In this document: positions 26,902-36,515 of the stretch, piece after piece | Position numbering within the stretch: the first letter of the stretch is position 1 | How the letters are laid out: every line of letters starts with the position of its first letter | NCBI RefSeq assembly: GCF_024347495.1 | Contig: NZ_AP025490.1 | Span: 1,054,001-1,118,000, forward strand | Origin: Vibrio gallaecicus | Lineage (GTDB): Bacteria; Pseudomonadota; Gammaproteobacteria; Enterobacterales; Vibrionaceae | Direction of reading: 5' to 3' | Length of the DNA: 64,000 nt | Translations under genes and position numbers: made by a program | Notes under the pieces: generated by a model | The model's database searches: none | Told to the model about the DNA's origin: nothing | What the model saw: the letters and a program-made list of their open reading frames with translations, nothing else

Positions 26902-28380
26902 TTAAGCTGTCTTGTTATTTGAAGTATTTTTGCTGCTTGCAAAATTGATGAGTACACCAACTGCAAATAGACCAGCAATCATTACCCAACCAAGAGTGAG
27001 ATCGTAGCCACCGTAACCTTCAGTAAATAGAGCTTGAAGCTTAGTGGTTAGGATTACTGCTAGCATTACTGGCGTAATAAAACGAATACAGATATCAAAC
27101 CAACCGCTAATAGCAAAATCAGAGACTTTGTTAACGTACTCACGTACGTCACCGATTTTATTCAGTAACCATGCCATTAGTAAGATTTCAATGAAACCGC
27201 CTACCATGATGCCCACATTGTTAGCAAAGTGATCAACAAGGTCGAGTAGTAACAAGCCGCCATTAGTCGCGAATGCCATTGAAACTACAACGCCTGAACC
27301 AATCACAATACTTGCTGCTTTTTTACGGCTCCAATTTAACTTATCCATGACTGCAGAAGTTACCGCTTCCATGATTGAAATATGAGAACTTAAACCTGCA
27401 ACAACTAACGCGAAGAAGAACAGCGGACCTAGAATATAAGGCGCCGGAAGCAAGTTGATTGCGGCTGGTAGCGTAACAAATGCAAGGCCAACACCAGCAG
27501 AAACCACTTCTGTTAATGGTTTACCTTGTTCTTGAGCCATGTAGCCAAGAACAGAAAAAATCATAATACCGGCAAGGATTGAGAAACCACAGTTGATTAA
27601 TACGGTCATGAACGCATTATTCGTAATGTCGGACTTTTCAGGTAAGTAGCTTGAGTAAGCCAGCATGATTGCAAAACCGATACTTAGAGTGAAGAAGATT
27701 TGACCATAAGCAGCAGCCCAAACTTTCACATCCCACAGCTTACTGAAATCGGGCTCGAACATGTAGTTCACGCCATCAAGTGCGCCTGGTAGGAAAACCA
27801 TGCGACCAATCAGTAATACCACCATGATGAATAGAATTGGCATCATTACTTTAGAAGCACGCTCGATACCGGCTTTTACACCGCCAACAATCGCGGCATA
27901 AGTAATTGCCCACGCTAGAAGCATAGAACCAGCTATACCCCATTGGATGCTACCTAGGTCCGTTGGAGAGTTATCACCCAGTGCTAAATATTCACTGAAG
28001 AAGAAAGCATTAGTGTCTGTGCCCCAACTTTGGTTGAACGACATACCAAAGTAAGAAATAGCCCAGCCAATAACGGCAACGTAGTAAACCGCGATAACCG
28101 CAGCAACACCCACTTGGAACCAACCAAGCCATTCAAATTTTGAATTGATACGAGCTAAAGTCGCAGGTGCAGAACCGCGATACTTTTGACCCATGCTGAA
28201 TTCTAAAATCATGAAAGGAATACCGGCAGTAAGCATGGCAAAAAGGTATGGAATAAAGAATGCACCGCCGCCATTCTCATATGCCATATAAGGGAAACGC
28301 CAAATATTACCTAATCCGATCGCAGATCCTACAGCAGCAAGTATAAACCCAGCTCGGGATCCCCATTGTTCTCGCTTCAT
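26902..28380 (-). CDS. Sodium-dependent (NSS/SNF) amino-acid transporter
   Basis: LeuT-fold Na+-coupled symporter of 492 residues with about eleven to twelve helices. TM1 carries GSAIGLGNIWRFPYMAYENG, the unwound substrate and sodium site of the family. The distal helices include GLSSHISIMEAVTSA near 340, equivalent to the TM8 sodium-ligand region. The substrate is uncertain; the linked 33-residue small subunit points to methionine/alanine-type NSS carriers. AAGGAG lies upstream of the ATG. The two genes form a small operon. Confidence 0.92.
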   Translation of the reverse strand: MKREQWGSRAGFILAAVGSAIGLGNIWRFPYMAYENGGGAFFIPYLFAMLTAGIPFMILEFSMGQKYRGSAPATLARINSKFEWLGWFQVGVAAVIAVYYVAVIGWAISYFGMSFNQSWGTDTNAFFFSEYLALGDNSPTDLGSIQWGIAGSMLLAWAITYAAIVGGVKAGIERASKVMMPILFIMVVLLIGRMVFLPGALDGVNYMFEPDFSKLWDVKVWAAAYGQIFFTLSIGFAIMLAYSSYLPEKSDITNNAFMTVLINCGFSILAGIMIFSVLGYMAQEQGKPLTEVVSAGVGLAFVTLPAAINLLPAPYILGPLFFFALVVAGLSSHISIMEAVTSAVMDKLNWSRKKAASIVIGSGVVVSMAFATNGGLLLLDLVDHFANNVGIMVGGFIEILLMAWLLNKIGDVREYVNKVSDFAISGWFDICIRFITPVMLAVILTTKLQALFTEGYGGYDLTLGWVMIAGLFAVGVLINFASSKNTSNNKTA

Positions 28381-28986
28381 TTGTTAACTCCTTATAACGT
28401 CCCTGAGATATGAAGCTTTTCATTACACAATGCTTTAATTTTTGAAGTGAATAGGTAAGTGACCAATTTTAGTTTGATTTTTTACTCTATCATCCGTGAT
28501 TAAGCATTTTATTAGATTATAGTTTTATTTATGTAGTGAAAACTCAGAATATAACTCTATAAATATTGATGTGTGTTTGCACAAGCTGAAATATTCAGCT
28601 ACGGCATTGAAGTGAGATTAACGACTAATATTAGTTAGATCAATAGAATGAAGATGTTGTTTAATTGTTCGCAAATGGTGTTAAATTTGTTGTAAGGGTG
28701 ATGATGTGGAATGTGCCGATTGTTTGCCTTTAATAAAATAGAGGAATAATCTGCTTAGATTGATTTTATAAGATGAATGAGCTTTAGAATAAATTGGTGT
28801 GTATGACTGAAAAATAAACGAATGATAGTCAAAATCGCCAACATCTACCGGTGAGGCTGACGATTTTTCAGAATATACGACTTAATTGTGTGTTTATTTG
28901 AAGCGGGTGAACTAATCATTGTATTGGTGGCTACAGGTTGTAGTTCAAATACGTTTATTAGAAATTTTATGGTTAGACGTTTTTTA
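28381..28986. other. Gene-free region upstream of the NSS transporter
   Basis: About 600 AT-rich bases without a supportable gene. Visible elements are TGTGTTTGCACA at 28572-28583 directly abutting the perfect 17-base palindrome AGCTGAAATATTCAGCT at 28584-28600. A hairpin at 28831-28867 (AAAATCG...CGATTTT) may end the outer-membrane protein transcript. The region between them shows nothing I can name. Confidence 0.6.
28831..28867 (-). terminator. Possible terminator of the outer-membrane protein gene
   Basis: AAAATCG/CGATTTT outer stem with a larger, imperfect interior, about 120 bases after the stop codon. Moderate at best. Confidence 0.35.
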
Positions 28987-29580
28987 TTAGAAATAGAAGG
29001 TTAGTCCTAGGCTTGCTTGAAATTGGTTCATCCAGTCTGTATCAAACTTAATAATGCAGGATTGACCTGTCGTGGGTAGGGTGCAGGCGCCTGAAGTATC
29101 ATTATCAACGACGGTACCCAGCCATCTGAGTTGGCTGTTTAATGCGATATTGTCTCCAAGCTTGTATTCAAAGCCACCGAATACAGAAGTTGAGAACCCG
29201 TACTTGTCTTTTGCCCAATCAACATCAACATAAGAAACACCAAGTCCAAGCCCTAAATAAGACGACAATTTTTCATTAGCAGGATAATAAATACTACTTT
29301 GAAAATGTAGATACTGGATAGATGAATCAATGTTTAACGTTTCAAGCTGAGACTGTTGATTCGAATAAAATAGCCCGATACGTCCTTTATCTAACGGTGT
29401 TTCAATGGCAAAAGTAAAACTCTCTGAACCTTCCATGTCGTAAGAGTTACCGTCTTCATCTTCTACACCACCACCGCCAGTGTAACCAACTAAAGGGGTA
29501 ATTATCACATTTGGGGCTGCATACAAATTTGAAACTGAAAAAAGAGCGAGTAGAGCAACTATATTTGCTTTGGTGTTCAT
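28987..29580 (-). CDS. Predicted outer-membrane beta-barrel protein
   Basis: A 197-residue exported protein. The signal peptide is MNTKANIVALLALFSVSNLYA (cleavage near residue 21). The mature chain starts PNVIITPLVGYTGG and has alternating amphipathic strands. It ends SLGLTFYF, with the terminal aromatic residue recognised by the BAM machinery, and fits an eight-stranded OmpA/OmpW-size barrel. One Cys pair (GACTLPTTGQSC) lies in a predicted loop. The exact family is not recognised. Related in architecture, not obviously in sequence, to the small exported protein at 26183. Confidence 0.75.
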   Translation of the reverse strand: MNTKANIVALLALFSVSNLYAAPNVIITPLVGYTGGGGVEDEDGNSYDMEGSESFTFAIETPLDKGRIGLFYSNQQSQLETLNIDSSIQYLHFQSSIYYPANEKLSSYLGLGLGVSYVDVDWAKDKYGFSTSVFGGFEYKLGDNIALNSQLRWLGTVVDNDTSGACTLPTTGQSCIIKFDTDWMNQFQASLGLTFYF

Positions 29581-29725
29581 TAGCTTATCCTTTTCTATAC
29601 ACCCCCCAATTGTGATGGTTACACCAATATTGTGCGACTTATTTGGACGATTCTTGAAGATACTTCACACAGCTGATACAACTTAATAGAACCAAATAAA
29701 ACTTATAAAAAATACAGAGGTGTCT

Positions 29726-29815
29726 ATGGACCAAAATCTGAAAAATGCTCTACAAATTGTTGTTTTCGCTTTAGCGATAATCATCACTTTCGGTTTTATC
29801 GCGATTGGCAGTTAG
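29726..29815 (+). CDS. YnhF-like 29-residue membrane micropeptide
   Basis: ATG to TAG encodes 29 residues: a short polar start (MDQNLKNAL), then one hydrophobic helix ending IAIGS. An AGAGG ribosome binding site precedes it by a proper distance. Length, layout and the NLK(N/F)xL...IxxxFGxxA pattern resemble E. coli YnhF, a 29-residue membrane protein of unknown function. It sits alone between the outer-membrane protein gene and the patatin gene. The YnhF assignment is by eye. Confidence 0.55.
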   Translation: MDQNLKNALQIVVFALAIIITFGFIAIGS

Positions 29816-29896
29816 ATTTTTACTAGGTAGACGAGATGGATTGATCTTCAATGGGGTTAGCGGTCCGCGTCTACCTAAATCAACCCCTTACTTATT

Positions 29897-31051
29897 ATGA
29901 ATAGAGCCCTGATAACTAACTCTGAATCAGCAATTGATTTAGATTATTACTCTAAATACATTATTGGGAAAACGGCACTGGTTGCCCAAGGTGGCGGGCA
30001 GAGAGGCATTTTTACCTCCGGTGTTTTAGATTCTTTCCTGTTATCTAACTTTGACCCTTTTGATGATTTTTTTGGCACTTCTGCTGGTGCGCTAAATCTT
30101 TGTGCATTTGTCTGTCGCGAGCAAGGGCTAGGTAAATCATTTATAACTGAACTTACAACCTCACCAGAATTCTTTAATCTCTTTTCTTATATCAGACACA
30201 ATAAAGGTTTAGGTTTAGAGTGGGCGCTTGAACAAGTCTTCTCTTACCCCTATAAGCTGGATATCGATCTTGGTCGCCAAGTATTAGGAAGCCGGAATAT
30301 ATTTGCAGCTGTGACAGATGCTCAAAACCTGAGTGATCACTATTTTCCACTATTTGGCGATGAATGGTACAAAGCCATGCTGGCAACATGCGCAATCCCA
30401 AGGCTTCATAATGGAGAAGTTATCATTGGTGACCGCTCTTATGTCGATGGCGGTGTTTCTGCATGTATACCGGTTCAAGAAGCATGGCGCAGACAAGCTC
30501 GTTCTATTGTCGTGATTAGAACTGAACCTGTGCTTGAAGAAAATGAACCTACTGGTAATAATGAAATGGGTCCTCCCAAAGCGATATCTGTAGAGGAATT
30601 AGAATGGTTTAGAGAGTCGTTCAGCAGTGTGCAAGGTCATTGGCAGCAGCGTGTTGAACAATGGAAAACCGATTGGACTTCATTTTTTCAACAGCAGATA
30701 TCACGTTCCAAAGAACAAAAAAAAGAACGGAATAATTTAGATTTATTAAATGGTGGACGCTGGCTATTTGGCGCTGACGATATCTACCGTTTAAGCCATT
30801 TAGTGGGTGATAAATTTGATTCCGGCTTAGCCGATATGTTGATGGTACATTATCAAACATATTCGTTGACTCAAGACTTCTTGAATAACCCGCCGGATGA
30901 TACTTACATTGTTCAAATTGCTCCGAGTCAGCCTCTGAAATCCAGTTCGTTAATGAGCGATAAAGTGGACTTATTGCATGATTATCAGTTGGGGTTGGAA
31001 GCAGGGTATCGATTTATTGAGGCTTATTCATTAGTCAGTCACAAGAATTAG
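29897..31051 (+). CDS. Patatin-like phospholipase (YjjU type)
   Basis: A 384-residue patatin-domain hydrolase. The oxyanion motif GGGQRGIF near residue 33, the nucleophile elbow GTSAGALN near 60 and the catalytic Asp in DGGVSACIP near 182 form the Ser-Asp dyad. No signal peptide or type III effector features are visible, so it is likely an intracellular lipid acyl hydrolase like E. coli YjjU. The C-terminal 190 residues are charged (HWQQRVEQWKTDW...) and less conserved. The substrate is unknown. It appears monocistronic. Confidence 0.88.
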   Translation: MNRALITNSESAIDLDYYSKYIIGKTALVAQGGGQRGIFTSGVLDSFLLSNFDPFDDFFGTSAGALNLCAFVCREQGLGKSFITELTTSPEFFNLFSYIRHNKGLGLEWALEQVFSYPYKLDIDLGRQVLGSRNIFAAVTDAQNLSDHYFPLFGDEWYKAMLATCAIPRLHNGEVIIGDRSYVDGGVSACIPVQEAWRRQARSIVVIRTEPVLEENEPTGNNEMGPPKAISVEELEWFRESFSSVQGHWQQRVEQWKTDWTSFFQQQISRSKEQKKERNNLDLLNGGRWLFGADDIYRLSHLVGDKFDSGLADMLMVHYQTYSLTQDFLNNPPDDTYIVQIAPSQPLKSSSLMSDKVDLLHDYQLGLEAGYRFIEAYSLVSHKN

Positions 31052-31121
31052 CCAATTGTGAATTACTTAGTTGTAAATGAGTGAGACCTAACCTTGAGTT
31101 TTAGCGTAGTGATATATGAAT

Positions 31122-31162
31122 TTAAACATCAAGCACTTAGCTGGTAAGCACTTGATGTTTAG
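31122..31162. terminator. Bidirectional terminator between patatin gene and pykA
   Basis: Long stem TAAACATCAAGCACTTA / TAAGCACTTGATGTTTA (15 of 17 paired) with GCTGG loop between convergent genes. Confidence 0.85.
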
Positions 31163-31186
31163 TTAAAGATAAACATTAAAGTATCA

Positions 31187-32632
31187 TTAGGTGACGGGAA
31201 GGATTCTCATACAGTTTGTCGACCCAGCAACATCCATAATATCCCCCTGAGTAATAATGACGAGGTCACCAAACTTCAAGTGATTTTTGCTTTTTAGGTT
31301 CTTAAGTGTTGATAAAGCAATATCTAAGCTATCATCTTCATCGGTCTCAAAATAGATAGGAGTGACGCCTCTATACAACGCACAGCGGTTAAGTGTTTCT
31401 TCATTTCGAGATAAAGCATAAATGGGCATGTCAGCACTGAGCCGTGACATCATTAAGGCTGTTCTACCTGATTCAGTCAAAGTGACGACGCCTTTGATTC
31501 CTTCCATATGGTTTGCTGAATAGATAGTTGCCATAGAAACTGTTTCCTCAGCCGTGACAAACGTGCGATCAATTCGGTAGTTGGATTGATTAACCGAAGC
31601 CATCTTCTCTGCCCCGACACACACTTCAGCCATCGATTTCACGGTTTCAATTGGGTAATCACCCGCAGCGGTTTCACCTGATAGCATCACCGCATCGGTT
31701 CCATCTAATACTGCGTTTGCAACATCCATCACTTCTGCTCGTGTTGGCATGGGCGCGGACATCATAGATTCCATCATTTGTGTCGCAGTAATGACAGTTC
31801 GATTAAGCGCTCTAGCACGCCTTATAAGCTGCTTTTGAACCCCAACAAGTTCTGGGTCGCCAATTTCAACTCCAAGGTCCCCACGGGCGACCATGACAAC
31901 ATCTGAAGCCATAATGATGTCGTCCATACTCTCTTCAGTTGCAACTGTCTCTGCTCTTTCAACTTTAGCAACTAAATGCGCTTCAAGACCCGCTTCACGT
32001 GCAAGCTTGCGGGCATAAATCATATCTGCACCATTTCTTGGGAAAGATATTGCTAAAAAATCCACCTTGATCTGAGCTGCTGTGACGATATCTCTTTTGT
32101 CTTTTTCTGTCAGCGCTTCAGCAGAAAGCCCACCACCTTTTTTATTGATACCTTTATTGTTCGACAAGGGGCCGCCAATGGTAACTTTAGTGTGAACTTT
32201 ACAGCCTTCGACTTCTGTGACTTGCAGCTGAACACGTCCATCATCCAGTAGTAAAACATCCCCGGAACAAACATCATTGGGAAGTTCTTTATAATCAAGT
32301 CCTACCGACTCATTTGTGCCTTCACCTAAGCCAAGGCTACTATCAAGTGTAAAGTTATCACCGATAGTTAACTGAACTTTGCCATCCTTAAAAGTCGACA
32401 CTCGAATTTTTGGTCCTTGTAAGTCCCCTAAGATAGCGACTTGAGTTCCTAATTTTGCAGCTATGGCTCTTACTTTTTGAGCTCGAAGAATATGATCTTC
32501 ACTGGTCCCGTGAGAAAAGTTCATACGAACAACGTTTGCACCTGCTTTGATTATTTCTTCAAGAACGTTGTCTTTATCTGTTGATGGACCAAGTGTTGTG
32601 ACAATTTTTGTTTTTCGTAATTCAGCTGTCAT
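31187..32632 (-). CDS. pykA: Pyruvate kinase, PykA type
   Basis: Converts phosphoenolpyruvate and ADP to pyruvate and ATP. It has 481 residues. [24 protein letters not shown], the active-site region [11 protein letters not shown] and ARGDLGVE, and TATQMMESM all match. The overall sequence follows E. coli PykA (type II) more than PykF, for example [20 protein letters not shown] and [13 protein letters not shown]. It is divergent from mlc. Confidence 0.95.
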   Translation of the reverse strand: MTAELRKTKIVTTLGPSTDKDNVLEEIIKAGANVVRMNFSHGTSEDHILRAQKVRAIAAKLGTQVAILGDLQGPKIRVSTFKDGKVQLTIGDNFTLDSSLGLGEGTNESVGLDYKELPNDVCSGDVLLLDDGRVQLQVTEVEGCKVHTKVTIGGPLSNNKGINKKGGGLSAEALTEKDKRDIVTAAQIKVDFLAISFPRNGADMIYARKLAREAGLEAHLVAKVERAETVATEESMDDIIMASDVVMVARGDLGVEIGDPELVGVQKQLIRRARALNRTVITATQMMESMMSAPMPTRAEVMDVANAVLDGTDAVMLSGETAAGDYPIETVKSMAEVCVGAEKMASVNQSNYRIDRTFVTAEETVSMATIYSANHMEGIKGVVTLTESGRTALMMSRLSADMPIYALSRNEETLNRCALYRGVTPIYFETDEDDSLDIALSTLKNLKSKNHLKFGDLVIITQGDIMDVAGSTNCMRILPVT

Positions 32633-32945
32633 TGGAGTCTCCTGTGTTCAACTAAATTAAGTATATGCATTAATGCCCATTTTATTTGGAGAGGCCATAC
32701 AAATTAGAGAATTCGAAGGAAAATAATAAAGAAATACAGCTATCATTGGTATGTGTGTGGATATTTTACTTAAAAAAATAAGCCAGTATTTGTTAGAAAA
32801 AGTGTTAATTTTTATTGAACTATTTGACTAGATACACAAAGATTCGTGTATATACGTGATGCCTGTCACGGCGATATACCAAGTGACTTCACAATTACTT
32901 CGCAAAGTAAAAAAATTGCTTTGTTAATGATTTCTGGAGCATAAA
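32633..32945. other. Divergent pykA/mlc regulatory region
   Basis: Just over 300 AT-rich bases with no gene. The CRP-like site at 32855-32870 is listed separately. CGTGTATATACG at 32845-32856, next to it, is a near-palindrome. I could not fix promoter boxes with confidence. Confidence 0.55.
32855..32870. promoter_or_regulatory. CRP-like site upstream of mlc
   Basis: CGTGA-N6-TCACG, a perfect dyad with the CRP half-site core GTGA/TCAC and correct 6-base spacing, 76 bases before the mlc start. E. coli mlc is CRP-regulated; binding here is inferred. Confidence 0.5.
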
Positions 32946-34163
32946 ATGTACATGGCTCAACCGGGCCATATTGATCATATCAAACAGGTCAATGCTGGTC
33001 GTGTATATAAACTAATAGACCTTAAAGGTCCCATTTCTCGTATCGATTTGTCCAAGCAAAGTCAGTTGGCTCCGGCGAGTATTACCAAAATTACTCGTGA
33101 ACTCATTGAAGCGCATCTTATTCATGAAACTACAGTTCAAGAAGCGACAAGTCGAGGTCGCCCTGCAGTTGGTTTACAAACCAACAATGAGGGCTGGCAA
33201 TTTTTATCGATGCGCCTTGGGCGAGGCTATTTGACGATCGCACTCCATGAATTAGGAGGCGATGTTTTAATTGATACCAAAATTGATATTCATGAAATTG
33301 ATCAAGATGATGTATTGGCTCGCCTTCTTCATGAAATCGATGAATTTTTTCAAACCTATTCCGAGCAACTAGATCGAGTAACGAGTATTGCAATTACGTT
33401 ACCGGGTTTAGTGAATTCTGAAGAGGGGATAGTGCTACAAATGCCTCACTATAATGTAGAGAACTTAGCACTAGGTCCTGAAATCTATAAAGAAACGGGT
33501 TTACCGGTTTTTATCGCGAATGACACAAGAGCGTGGGCATTGGCTGAGAAATTATTTGGTAACTCCCAAAACAATGAAAATTCCGTCCTTATCTCGATCC
33601 ACCACGGTCTTGGCGCCGGGATTATTTTAGATGGGCGAGTATTGCAAGGTCGACACGGTAACATCGGCGAGCTAGGTCATATTCAAATCGATAAGAATGG
33701 CAAACAGTGCCATTGTGGAAACCGGGGCTGTTTAGAAACGGTTGCAAGCTCCAAAGCGATTCGAGAGCAAGTCACAGAACGAATTGCAAATGGCGAACAA
33801 TCGAGCTTAAGTGAGCTAGAAACAATTTCTTTGGAAAATATTTGCGGAGCTGCTGCACAAGGTGATCCTCTTGCTGTTGAAGTTATAGAGCAACTTGGTC
33901 AATACTTAGGTTCTGCGATAGCGATGGTGATTAATCTGTTTAACCCTGAAAAAATCTTGATTGGTGGTGCAATTAACCAAGCTAAAGAGGTTTTGTTTCC
34001 TGTCATTCAAAAGTGTATTGAAGAGCAGTCTTTACCTGTTTACCAGCAAGACCTTGAGTTAGTAGAGTCTCGTTTTTATAAGCAAGCGACAATGCCAGGT
34101 GCTGCTTTGGTTAAACAAGCACTTTTCGATGGTCAATTGCTAATGAAAGTGATTGAAGGTTAA
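32946..34163 (+). CDS. mlc: ROK-family glucose repressor Mlc
   Basis: Transcriptional repressor of 405 residues. The N-terminal winged helix (about 10-80: AGRVYKLIDLKGPISRIDLS..SQLAPASITKITREL) is followed by a ROK sugar-kinase-like domain with GxGAGII-type ATP-site remnants (HHGLGAGIILDG) and the structural zinc motif CHCGNRGCLE near 256-265. The QPGHIDHIKQ start and GRPAVGL linker match E. coli Mlc rather than NagC. Mlc represses ptsG and other PTS genes and is titrated to the membrane by dephosphorylated EIICB-Glc, encoded at 24590. Confidence 0.93.
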   Translation: MYMAQPGHIDHIKQVNAGRVYKLIDLKGPISRIDLSKQSQLAPASITKITRELIEAHLIHETTVQEATSRGRPAVGLQTNNEGWQFLSMRLGRGYLTIALHELGGDVLIDTKIDIHEIDQDDVLARLLHEIDEFFQTYSEQLDRVTSIAITLPGLVNSEEGIVLQMPHYNVENLALGPEIYKETGLPVFIANDTRAWALAEKLFGNSQNNENSVLISIHHGLGAGIILDGRVLQGRHGNIGELGHIQIDKNGKQCHCGNRGCLETVASSKAIREQVTERIANGEQSSLSELETISLENICGAAAQGDPLAVEVIEQLGQYLGSAIAMVINLFNPEKILIGGAINQAKEVLFPVIQKCIEEQSLPVYQQDLELVESRFYKQATMPGAALVKQALFDGQLLMKVIEG

Positions 34164-34297
34164 CGGGTATTAGTCAAATCTAACTATTGTTTAGCGTGCC
34201 GAGTTCTTGTGATTTGCTTTAACATTTTTAGAGTTTATCTTTAGAAACGTTTTTATTGATATCTAAGCTTATTGACTTGGGCTATGGTAACTATAGA

Positions 34298-34303
34298 TAT
34301 AAT
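34298..34303 (+). promoter_or_regulatory. Candidate -10 of cheV
   Basis: A consensus TATAAT 30 bases before the cheV ATG. TTGACT lies 20 bases upstream, a suboptimal spacing, so the pairing is uncertain. Confidence 0.35.
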
Positions 34304-34332
34304 TATAGTTATAGTGATTACTAGGGTGTTGT

Positions 34333-35274
34333 ATGTCTGGAGTTTTAAACTCAGTTGACCAAAGAACTAAGCTCGTTGGTGAAAACCGACTTGAGCTGCT
34401 TTTGTTTAGTTTAAATAGTCGTCAACTTTTCGCGATTAACGTATTTAAAGTTAAAGAAGTTTTAAAAGTCCCACCTTTAACTCGATTACCAGGGGCTCAT
34501 CATCACATAACAGGTGTGGCTTCACTACGCGGTGAATCTGTGCCTGTTATCGATCTTCGAAGTGCAATTGGCTTTCCTCCCTCAAGAGATGACTCACAAG
34601 AACAAAATCTTATCATCACGGAATATAACCGAAGTGTGCAAGGTTTCCTTGTGGGGCAAGTCCGTAATATTGTTAATACGGCATGGACTGAAATCCAGCC
34701 ACCTCCAAGAACATCAGGACGTAACAATTATCTGACAGCGATTACTCATATCGAAGAAGATAAATTGACGAAAATTGTTGAAATTATTGATGTTGAAAAA
34801 GTATTAGCGGAGATTATTGAATACGATGTATCGATCTCTGAAGGTATTTTAGATTCGCAGTTAGCCAATGAAATGATTGGCCGAAATGTACTGATTGTTG
34901 ATGATTCTTCCACAGCAAGAAATCAAGTGAAAGGCACTTTGTCTCAACTTGGACTCAATATTATTGAGTGCCGAGATGGCTTAGAAGCGTTGAACTTACT
35001 TAAATCTTGGTGTGATGCCGGTAAGAATATAAATGAAGAGCTGCTGTTGATGATTACCGATGCAGAAATGCCGGAAATGGATGGCTATAAGCTGACACAT
35101 GAAGTGCGCAGTGATCCTCGCATGCATGATCTTTTCATTACTTTAAACACGTCTTTAAGCGGCAGTTTTAATGAAGCTATGGTTGAAAAAGTAGGGTGTG
35201 ACCGCTTCATATCTAAGTTCCAGCCAGATTTGTTGGTTCAAGTAGCTCAAGATAGACTACGCCAGATTTTATAA
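34333..35274 (+). CDS. cheV: Chemotaxis coupling protein CheV
   Basis: A 313-residue fusion of a CheW-like coupling domain (about 20-165: LLFSLNSRQLFAINVFKVKEVLK, HHITGVASLRGESVPVIDL) and a response-regulator receiver domain (about 190-313: VLIVDDSSTARNQVKGTL, with the phosphoacceptor Asp in MITDAEMPEMDGY). CheV couples chemoreceptors to CheA and is thought to damp over-stimulation. A methyl-accepting chemoreceptor lies elsewhere in the window (60263) but other che genes do not. Confidence 0.94.
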   Translation: MSGVLNSVDQRTKLVGENRLELLLFSLNSRQLFAINVFKVKEVLKVPPLTRLPGAHHHITGVASLRGESVPVIDLRSAIGFPPSRDDSQEQNLIITEYNRSVQGFLVGQVRNIVNTAWTEIQPPPRTSGRNNYLTAITHIEEDKLTKIVEIIDVEKVLAEIIEYDVSISEGILDSQLANEMIGRNVLIVDDSSTARNQVKGTLSQLGLNIIECRDGLEALNLLKSWCDAGKNINEELLLMITDAEMPEMDGYKLTHEVRSDPRMHDLFITLNTSLSGSFNEAMVEKVGCDRFISKFQPDLLVQVAQDRLRQIL

Positions 35275-35409
35275 TTGGAATGGTGTTCTATATAGATTTG
35301 ATGACGATTTGATAAATAGTTGTTATATTAACCATACATATTTTACATAGTGAAATATGTAAAACTATCTAACGTAACTTTTCATCAAAATTTTAGGGTA
35401 GTTCCTACA

Positions 35410-35505
35410 ATGATATGGTTAACATCTAAAGTCGTAATGACTTTAAGTATTTTACTGTATAAGGAAATTAAGAAAAGACGTACGGAAGCTGAAGTTAAGG
35501 GTTAA
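35410..35505 (+). CDS. Putative 31-residue peptide
   Basis: ATG to TAA encoding 31 residues: a hydrophobic start (MIWLTSKVVMTLSILLY) and a strongly basic tail (KEIKKRRTEAEVK), the usual pattern of a small single-pass membrane peptide with its tail inside. A weak AGGG lies 11 bases upstream. A good terminator starts 17 bases after the stop, which supports a real short transcript. No family recognised. Confidence 0.45.
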   Translation: MIWLTSKVVMTLSILLYKEIKKRRTEAEVKG

Positions 35506-35521
35506 CTTAACGAATTGATTT

Positions 35522-35546
35522 AAAAGGGAGGCTTGCCTCCCTTTTT
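35522..35546 (+). terminator. Terminator downstream of cheV and the 31-residue ORF
   Basis: AAAAGGGAGGC-TT-GCCTCCCTTTTT, a perfect 11-bp stem with T-tract. Confidence 0.9.
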
Positions 35547-35640
35547 CTTTATCTGGATAAAATAGAAATTGCTTAATTTATAGATCTTACAACGACTATT
35601 TTGAATTTTCCTACGGAATAAGCGTTAAAAGTATTGAAAG

Positions 35641-36381
35641 TTACTTCGGTTGCGCATCAATACATTGACCATTCACATCTGTTGTTTCTGGGCTCATCAA
35701 ATGTAAATAAAGCGGCATAATATCAATCGGAGCTTTCAGCTGGTTTGCATCTTCACCTGGGTAAGCTTTCGCTCGCATCCGAGTTTGTGTTGCCCCAGGG
35801 TTAATGGCATTAACTCGAATTGGCGTCTCTTCTAACTCATCAGCTAGAATTTGCATCATTCCTTCCGTCGCAAATTTAGATATTGCATAAGTTCCCCAAA
35901 AAGTACGTCCAGAATGTCCAACTGTTGAAGAGGTAAATATAATTCTGCCGGCTTCAGACTTTTTGATGATAGGAAGTAATGCTTGAGTCATTAAAAACTC
36001 GGCTTTAACGTTTATTTGCATGACATCATCAAAAGTATCTTCATCAATCTGATCAAAGGGACTTAATGTGCCTAATACGCCTGCGTTATGTAGTAAGCCA
36101 TCTAAACGACCAAATTGACCTTCAATCGTTTCTGCCATATCAATATAGTTTTGCTTTGTTGCCCCTTTTAGATCAAGAGGAATAATAGCTGGCTGAGGGT
36201 AGCCTGCAGACTCAATTTCATCGTAAATGAATTCAAGGTTTTTAACATTACGACCAAGTAAGATGACCGTTGCTCCATGCTGAGCAAAACTAAGAGCAGC
36301 TTGGCGACCAATACCAGCTCCTGCTCCTGTAACTAAAATTACTTTATCTTTGAGGGCATCTTTAGAGATTGGGAAATCCAC
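35641..36381 (-). CDS. yciK: YciK-family short-chain oxidoreductase
   Basis: Classical SDR enzyme of about 246 residues; function of the YciK family is not established. TGAGAGIGRQAA is the cofactor loop, NAGVLG follows near 90, and Ser-X12-Tyr-X3-Lys is seen as TSSTVGHSGRTFWGTYAISK. I prefer the GTG start at 36381 (giving DFPISKDALKDKV) because AGAAGG lies 9 bases before it. In-frame ATGs at 36414 and 36390 are alternatives: the first has no ribosome binding site and the second abuts AGAAGG without spacing. It is divergent from sohB. Confidence 0.87.
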   Translation of the reverse strand: MDFPISKDALKDKVILVTGAGAGIGRQAALSFAQHGATVILLGRNVKNLEFIYDEIESAGYPQPAIIPLDLKGATKQNYIDMAETIEGQFGRLDGLLHNAGVLGTLSPFDQIDEDTFDDVMQINVKAEFLMTQALLPIIKKSEAGRIIFTSSTVGHSGRTFWGTYAISKFATEGMMQILADELEETPIRVNAINPGATQTRMRAKAYPGEDANQLKAPIDIMPLYLHLMSPETTDVNGQCIDAQPK

Positions 36382-36515
36382 TGTGCGCATCCTTCTTTTA
36401 ATTATGTAAGTCATTCCATTGATGTTTTATCACACAGATAACTGCAGGAATGAGTAGAAATTCTTGGTAATCGTGACAAGATCGTTACAATACACTAATT
36501 CATACATTAGGGGAT

